Below are positions 5,954-10,054 of a stretch of 10,054 nt of DNA, piece by piece; within the stretch, counting starts at the first letter, position 1, and every line of letters begins with the position of its first letter. This stretch comes from Acidimicrobiia bacterium (GTDB lineage Bacteria; Actinomycetota; Acidimicrobiia; Acidimicrobiales; Ilumatobacteraceae), in the NCBI GenBank assembly GCA_030425785.1, contig JAUHYJ010000081.1, positions 1 through 10,054 of the forward strand, written 5' to 3'. The translations under genes were made by a program, and so were the position numbers. Below the pieces are notes generated by a model. It was given only the letters and a program-made list of their open reading frames with translations. It had not been told where the DNA came from and made no database searches.

Positions 5954-7135
5954 GTGATGCCCGGAACCACCCCATCGACCACCCCCAGCAGGCGCAACTC
6001 CGATCTGCGCCGATCCAACAGCCGTGAGATCGTCGACGTGCTCCGGCGTCATGGGCGCCTCTCGCGTGCTGACCTCGGTGAGTTCACGACGCTGTCCTCA
6101 CAGGGTCTTGCCGTAATTCTCAACGAACTTGCCGAAAAGGACGTCGTGGTCGAGGTGGCCGTGAGAGGCGGAACCCGGGGTCGCGGCCGGCCGGCATTGC
6201 TCTACGAGTTCAACGCGGAGCGGTTCTGCGTGGCCTCGCTGTACATCGGCCTGCGCTACTGCGAGCTGTCGGTGTGCGACGGGCTCGGCCGCCAGGTGAC
6301 GGACAACGTCGAGTTCGAGCCGGGTTGGGACGCCACCCGGATCGCCGACGAGACGGCCGATCACCTCGAGCGACTGCGTCGTGTCGCCGGGGTCGAGGAC
6401 CTGCCGTGCAACCTCTCGGTCGTCACCCACGGCTGGGTCGACGCCGCGCTCGGTGAGGTCACGATCCCCGACATGAGCTGGGACGCGGTGCCGATCGCCG
6501 CGATGCTCGAGGACCGGTGCGGCGTCGACGTGATCATCATCGAGGCGTCACGCGCCGCTGCGGCAGCCGAGAGCCAGGAGGGTGCCGCGGTCGGATGTGA
6601 TCGAGCGACCGTGTTCAACCTCGGCCCGGTCGCGACCGCGGCGCTCGTCGTCGACGGTGAGGTCGACGAGGGCGCGTCCGGTCGGGCCGGCATGATCGGC
6701 CGGTGCGAGGTCGCCACGAGCCAGGGCATCGGCACCATCGAGCAGCTCGCCGGGAGCTTCGCGTCGAAGCAGCGGTACAACGAGCTCGCCGGCGACGACG
6801 TCGAATGGGCCACCGAGGTCTACCAGCGCGCGCGGGCCGGCGACCCGGTCGCCGTGGCGATCGTCGATCTCCAGGTCGAGGTGTTCGCGTTCGCCGCGAC
6901 GTGGGTGATCGCGATCGACGACCCCGACCGGCTCGTCTTCACCGGTGCGATCGGCGACTTCCCCGAGCGCCACCGTGCGAACCTCCATGCGGCGATCGTC
7001 GCAGGGGCCGACCCACGCGCGCGCGACCGGACCTCGGTGCACTTCTCCTCGCTCGGCCGCCAGGCCTGGATCCGCGGAGGTGTGCACTTCGCCTTGATCC
7101 GTCAGCGTGCGATCGACCCCGCGTGGGCTCCGTAG
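5954..7135 (+). CDS. ROK-family transcriptional regulator, degenerate sugar-kinase fold
   Basis: This 393-residue protein has the NagC/Mlc/XylR layout. Residues about 16-85 form a winged helix-turn-helix (LRRSNSREIVDVLRRHGRLSRADL, then TLSSQGLAVILNELAEKDVV and a GRGRPALLYEFN wing). A ROK-type actin-like domain fills the rest. Start may be GTG 5954 or the adjacent ATG 5957; both have a weak ribosome-binding site. Key ROK residues are missing. The catalytic Asp region (usually NDANAAAL) reads EASRAAAAAE (197-206), the G-x-GEIGH motif reads GRAGMIGR (243-250), and the zinc motif CxCGxxGCxE is reduced to one Cys (251). It therefore cannot be a sugar kinase, and its effector may not be a hexose. 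Position, divergent from the importer operon and next to a palindromic site, suggests local autoregulation. It converges on the Rieske gene with 31 bases between the two stops. Confidence 0.9.
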   Translation: MMPGTTPSTTPSRRNSDLRRSNSREIVDVLRRHGRLSRADLGEFTTLSSQGLAVILNELAEKDVVVEVAVRGGTRGRGRPALLYEFNAERFCVASLYIGLRYCELSVCDGLGRQVTDNVEFEPGWDATRIADETADHLERLRRVAGVEDLPCNLSVVTHGWVDAALGEVTIPDMSWDAVPIAAMLEDRCGVDVIIIEASRAAAAAESQEGAAVGCDRATVFNLGPVATAALVVDGEVDEGASGRAGMIGRCEVATSQGIGTIEQLAGSFASKQRYNELAGDDVEWATEVYQRARAGDPVAVAIVDLQVEVFAFAATWVIAIDDPDRLVFTGAIGDFPERHRANLHAAIVAGADPRARDRTSVHFSSLGRQAWIRGGVHFALIRQRAIDPAWAP

Positions 7136-7166
7136 GCGCGCCGCGGCGAGGAGCTGCGCCCAGCCG

Positions 7167-8321
7167 TCACGACATGGCGGGATGCAGCGCGTCGGCGAGG
7201 GCCGCGTGGAACATGGCGAGCGCCGGCTCGTTGGCCCCGATCCGAGCGGACTCGATCGCGCCCGAGCTGTAGGACCGCTGCACGCCGGCCATCGCTGCGA
7301 AGTCCTCGTCGATCACGGTGTCGATCGTGAGCTGCCAGTTCCGCTCCCAATGCCGGGCCGCGGACTCCGTCATCGGGGTGTCGGGGATGTAGAAGTCGAG
7401 GTCACAGATCGATCTGGCCGGGTCGACCGGGTCGGGGACCACTCGCCAGGTCTCGATGTGATCGATCTGCATGACGAACACCGTGTTGGGGAACAGCACG
7501 TAGACGAGCGCGCTGTGCGGGACCACGTCCCACGTGTCGGGCTGGTCAGCGCGGAGCAGGTCGAGGCTCCGCCGCGGGAGCACCTCGCGAACGTGGTACC
7601 CGAAGCGATCGGCGTGACAGAGGTTCGCCACGAACAGCGGCCCGACGGTGTTCCGGTGCAGGGACGCGAAGTGGTACGGCTCGAGGAAGGTGTCGATCAC
7701 CAGCTTCCAGTTGAGGTCGAGCTCGAAGCGGTGGCTGCGCCAGTAGCGGTGGCGGTCGATGCCAAAGTGGTCGAGGTCGTCGGCGATCGCTCCGAGGCTC
7801 GGGTCGACGTCGCGATCCGCTTCGTCGGGGTCGGGGACGACCCAGATGACACCATGGGACTCGCGCACAGCGAGTGGTCGGAGCCCGGGTCCGGGCACCG
7901 CGACGTCGGGGAACGACGACCGGTCCGGCAGCCCGACGAGCTCGCCGTCGAGCCCGTAGGTCCACGCGTGGTACGGGCAGGTCAGCCGACGGGCGCAGTC
8001 GCGTCCGCTGGCGACGACCTGGGCGCCGCGATGGGCGCACACGTTGACGGCGGCATGCACCTCACCGGCCTGGTCGCGGGTCAACACGACCGGGACGCCG
8101 AGGGTGTCGCGGGTCAGGGTCGACCCGGGCTCGGGGAGATCGGGGCTGAGGGCGATCACCTGCGGCCACGAGGTGAACAGCGTCGCCCGCTCGCGGGCGA
8201 GGTGCGCCGGGTCGGCGTACGCGCTGGCCGGCACGCGCGACGGCTCGGTCGTCCACGAGCGACCCTCGGCGAGGTGGTCGAGCAGGGTGCGGACGATCGG
8301 TTGGGCGACGTCGTTGCGCAT
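7167..8321 (-). CDS. Rieske non-heme iron oxygenase, catalytic alpha subunit
   Basis: This 384-residue soluble enzyme inserts oxygen from O2 into an organic substrate, or demethylates it, using electrons from a separate reductase. The Rieske 2Fe-2S domain (about 50-160) has the cluster ligands Cys95-Ala-His97 and Cys115-Pro-Tyr-His118. The catalytic domain has the mononuclear iron site in NWKLVIDTFLEPYHFASLH: His217 and His222, with Glu214 in the place of the acid that links neighbouring subunits. The third ligand is an acid in DEDFAAMAGVQRS (338-350). Fold and length fit the single-subunit (alpha-3) class that includes aromatic-ring, choline- and carnitine-type oxygenases. No beta subunit, ferredoxin or reductase gene is visible. 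ATG 8321 lies 23 bases after the SDR stop with AAGGA upstream, so it is the last gene of the P450-SDR-Rieske operon. The substrate is unknown. Confidence 0.94.
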   Translation of the reverse strand: MRNDVAQPIVRTLLDHLAEGRSWTTEPSRVPASAYADPAHLARERATLFTSWPQVIALSPDLPEPGSTLTRDTLGVPVVLTRDQAGEVHAAVNVCAHRGAQVVASGRDCARRLTCPYHAWTYGLDGELVGLPDRSSFPDVAVPGPGLRPLAVRESHGVIWVVPDPDEADRDVDPSLGAIADDLDHFGIDRHRYWRSHRFELDLNWKLVIDTFLEPYHFASLHRNTVGPLFVANLCHADRFGYHVREVLPRRSLDLLRADQPDTWDVVPHSALVYVLFPNTVFVMQIDHIETWRVVPDPVDPARSICDLDFYIPDTPMTESAARHWERNWQLTIDTVIDEDFAAMAGVQRSYSSGAIESARIGANEPALAMFHAALADALHPAMS

Positions 8322-8344
8322 GGGGGAGTCCTTCGATCGTTGCG

Positions 8345-9106
8345 TCAGGTGGCGACGGCTCCACCGTCGACCATGAGGGTCTGGGCAGTGACGAAGCGCG
8401 ATTCGTCGGAGAGCAGATGGACGACGGTCCCGGCGACGTCGGACGGCTCGAGGTTGCGGCGCAGCGCCTGCTGTTGCGCGATCGACTCGAGGGCGCGGTC
8501 ACGCTTGTCGGCCATGAAGGCGTCGGTGCCCTCGGTCAGCACGGCGGACGGCGCGATCGCGTTGACGCGGATCCAGTGACGGCCGAGCTCGCGTGCCAGG
8601 CCCCGAGTGAGCCCGATCACCGCTGCTTTCGAGGTCGTGTAGTGGAGGGCGTGGGGAAGGCCGTACACCGCGGCCAGCGACGAGATGTTGACGATGCTCG
8701 CGGTGTCCCGCTCGCGCATCGGTCCGACGGCGGCGCTGCACATGTGGAAGATGCCGGTGACGTTGACCCGCATCGCCGCGTCCCACTCGTCGGGGTCGAT
8801 CTGGTCGAACGGGCCGCTGTGCAGCCCGGCGTAGAGGGCCGCGTTGTTGACCAGCCCGTCGAGACCACCGAAGCGCTCGACCGCGGTGGCGACCGCCTCC
8901 GCGCACGACGATCGGTCCGTGACGTCGAGTCGGAGCCCGAGCGCCTCACCTCCCGCCGCAGCGACCGCGGCGACGGTCTCGTCGCAGTCGGCGAGGTCTC
9001 CGGCGACCACGCGGCCGCCTTCGGCCGCCACGGCGAGGCAGTAGGCGCGCCCGAGGCCGCGTGCGGCTCCGGTCACGAGGACCACCTTGTCGTCGAGTCG
9101 ATTCAT
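8345..9106 (-). CDS. Short-chain dehydrogenase/reductase (SDR), classical type
   Basis: This 253-residue cytosolic oxidoreductase interconverts an alcohol and a ketone or aldehyde. It shows the Rossmann cofactor motif TGAARGLG (12-19), Asp37 after the second strand (GDLAD), which favours NAD(H) over NADP(H), and NNAA (87-90). The catalytic tetrad is Asn115, Ser143, Tyr156 and Lys160 (YTTSK), and the C-terminal end is VTAQTLMVDGG. Length is standard. The start is ATG 9106: it has a strong GGAGGAG ribosome-binding site and its ATGA overlaps the P450 stop by four bases. The frame stays open further upstream, but that stretch is the P450 tail read in another frame. In the operon it would oxidise a hydroxyl group made by the P450 or the Rieske enzyme; this order is inference. 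An acyl-carrier-protein reductase role is less likely in this context. Confidence 0.95.
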   Translation of the reverse strand: MNRLDDKVVLVTGAARGLGRAYCLAVAAEGGRVVAGDLADCDETVAAVAAAGGEALGLRLDVTDRSSCAEAVATAVERFGGLDGLVNNAALYAGLHSGPFDQIDPDEWDAAMRVNVTGIFHMCSAAVGPMRERDTASIVNISSLAAVYGLPHALHYTTSKAAVIGLTRGLARELGRHWIRVNAIAPSAVLTEGTDAFMADKRDRALESIAQQQALRRNLEPSDVAGTVVHLLSDESRFVTAQTLMVDGGAVAT

Positions 9107-10054
9107 CGAGGCTCCTCCGTCGTGTTCGTGGTCGTGTTCGTGTTCGTGGTGGTCGTGGTCGTGGTCGTGGTCGTCGTGGCGGCCGGCGCGTCGGCCACCA
9201 CCCCGCGGACCGGCAGGTGCTTGAGGCCGAACAGCCGGTTGTTGGGCATCCACTCGTGGTCGCCGGCCGCCTCGAAGGCGCGGTACCGCCTCAGCAGCTC
9301 GTCGAGCGCGACCCGCATCTCGAGCCGCGCCAGGCTGGCCCCGAGACAGAAGTGGATCCCGAACCCGAATCCGACGTGTGGGTTCGGGTGCCGGCCGACG
9401 TCGAACCGGTGCGGCTCGTCGAAGACGGCGTCGTCACGATTCGCCGACATCTCCCAGATCGTCACCTTGTCGCCGGCGCTGATCGGTTGCCCGGCGATCT
9501 CGGTGTCGCAGCTCGCGGTGCGCCGCTTGTAGACCGATGGCGTCGTCCAGCGCACGATCTCCTCGACGGCGTTCGGCACGAGGGCGGGGTCGGCCCGCAG
9601 GCGGTCGTACTGCTCGGGGTGGTCGACGAACGCCTTGATGCCACCGGCGATCGCGCTGCGCGTCGTCTCGGCGCCGGCGGGGAACAACAAGGCGAAGAAG
9701 GCCGTGAGCTCGCGGTCGTCGAGCCGGCTGCCGTCGTCGAGCCGGGCGTGCACGATCGTCGACATGATCCCGTCGTCGGGCTCGGAGCGCTTGCGCTCGA
9801 TCAGTTCGGCGGCGTACTCGCGGATGAGCCGGGTGACGTCGCTCGACACGATCGAGGTCGAGTCGGTCTCGATCCCGCGGTCGAGCCAGTCGAGCAGGTC
9901 GCGGCGGTCGGCGTCGGGGATCCCGAGCACGAGACAGATCGCCTGCGCGGGCAGCTCGCGGGCGAACCCGTGGACGGCGTCGAACGGCTGGTCGCCGACG
10001 GCGTCGAGGAGGGCGGCGGTGCGACGGCGCAGCTCGTCCTCGAGCGCAGCGATC
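9103..10054 (-). CDS. Cytochrome P450, 5' end outside window
   Basis: This heme monooxygenase hydroxylates an organic substrate using O2 and electrons from a ferredoxin partner. About 316 codons are visible; bacterial P450s have about 400, so roughly 90 N-terminal residues lie beyond the right edge. An in-frame GTG at 9930 is internal, because conserved sequence (DAVHGFARELPAQAICLVLG) continues upstream. Motifs present are the I-helix AGAETTR (9658-9678) for oxygen activation, K-helix ExxR in EEIVR (9550-9564), ANRD, and the heme loop FGFGIHFCLG with ligand Cys at 9346-9348. HPNPHVGFGFG and the late NRLFGLKHLPV resemble actinobacterial CYP124/125/142-type enzymes, which oxidise steroid side chains or terpenoids; this is suggestive only. 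The protein ends with a run of 20 Thr/Asn and EEPR, unusual for a P450. Its TGA overlaps the SDR start. Confidence 0.95.
   Translation of the reverse strand, partial: IAALEDELRRRTAALLDAVGDQPFDAVHGFARELPAQAICLVLGIPDADRRDLLDWLDRGIETDSTSIVSSDVTRLIREYAAELIERKRSEPDDGIMSTIVHARLDDGSRLDDRELTAFFALLFPAGAETTRSAIAGGIKAFVDHPEQYDRLRADPALVPNAVEEIVRWTTPSVYKRRTASCDTEIAGQPISAGDKVTIWEMSANRDDAVFDEPHRFDVGRHPNPHVGFGFGIHFCLGASLARLEMRVALDELLRRYRAFEAAGDHEWMPNNRLFGLKHLPVRGVVADAPAATTTTTTTTTTTNTNTTTNTTEEPR
9118..9177 (-). repeat. ACG-ACC hexanucleotide repeat encoding a Thr-rich P450 tail
   Basis: Twenty consecutive codons on the minus strand are ACG, ACC or AAC, giving 17 Thr and 3 Asn just before EEPR and the stop. 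The 6-base periodicity points to growth by replication slippage. Since all units are multiples of three, copy changes keep the P450 frame. The tract lies 12-71 bases upstream of the SDR start and close to its ribosome-binding site. Confidence 0.85.

Noticed and set aside
7135..7160. Bidirectional intrinsic terminator between the ROK and Rieske genes
   Set aside because: The possible stem is only five base pairs with a 16-base loop and lacks a T-tract on either strand.
9107..9253. SDR start further upstream, giving an N-terminal His/Asp-rich metal-binding-like extension
   Set aside because: This DNA encodes the C-terminus of the P450 in another frame. The SDR has a strong ribosome-binding site and a family-typical N-terminus at ATG 9106.

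Overview
The window is high-GC bacterial DNA with no RNA genes, CRISPR or phage genes that I can see. It reads as two unlike blocks joined at the remains of an insertion sequence. From about 2.3 kb to the right end, the strongly GC-ending codons, the lipoprotein with a Cys-Gly-Gly-Asp start and a long Thr/Asp linker, and the mix of P450, SDR and Rieske enzymes suggest an actinobacterium, possibly of the Ilumatobacter/Acidimicrobiia type. This is inference from style, not a database match. The left 1.5 kb (GntR/FadR-type regulator and a MalK/UgpC-type ATPase) and the IS630-type remnant look more like proteobacterial DNA, so this is either a horizontally acquired block or an assembly junction.

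Layout. 1-729 (-): 5' part of a sugar-type ABC transporter ATPase, cut by the window edge. 758-1432 (-): GntR regulator with an FCD domain, 28 bases upstream of the ATPase and probably co-transcribed with it. 1433-1549: its AT-rich control region, with a -10-like hexamer, a 10-base palindrome and a larger inverted repeat. 1550-about 2190 (-): IS630-family transposase pseudogene spread over four reading-frame segments with one in-frame stop. 2265-5814 (-): a three-gene peptide/nickel-type ABC operon in the order lipoprotein, DppB-like permease, DppC-like permease, with no ATPase gene after it. 5815-5953: divergent promoter region with a perfect inverted repeat. 5954-7135 (+): ROK-family regulator lacking the usual kinase and zinc residues. 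7167-10054 (-): P450 (start outside the window), SDR dehydrogenase and Rieske oxygenase, tightly packed and probably one operon.

How it may work together. The ROK protein probably controls its own gene and the divergent uptake operon through the shared intergenic repeat. The P450-SDR-Rieske operon converges on the ROK gene and could oxidise whatever the transporter imports, in the order hydroxylation, alcohol oxidation and further oxygenation. That link rests only on proximity. The cluster has no ferredoxin or reductase, and the transporter has no ATPase of its own in this window.

I found no wholly new system. The points most worth following are the degenerate ROK sensor with its operator, the compact oxidative cassette with a repeat-encoded Thr tail on the P450, and the mosaic junction at the decayed IS630 element.
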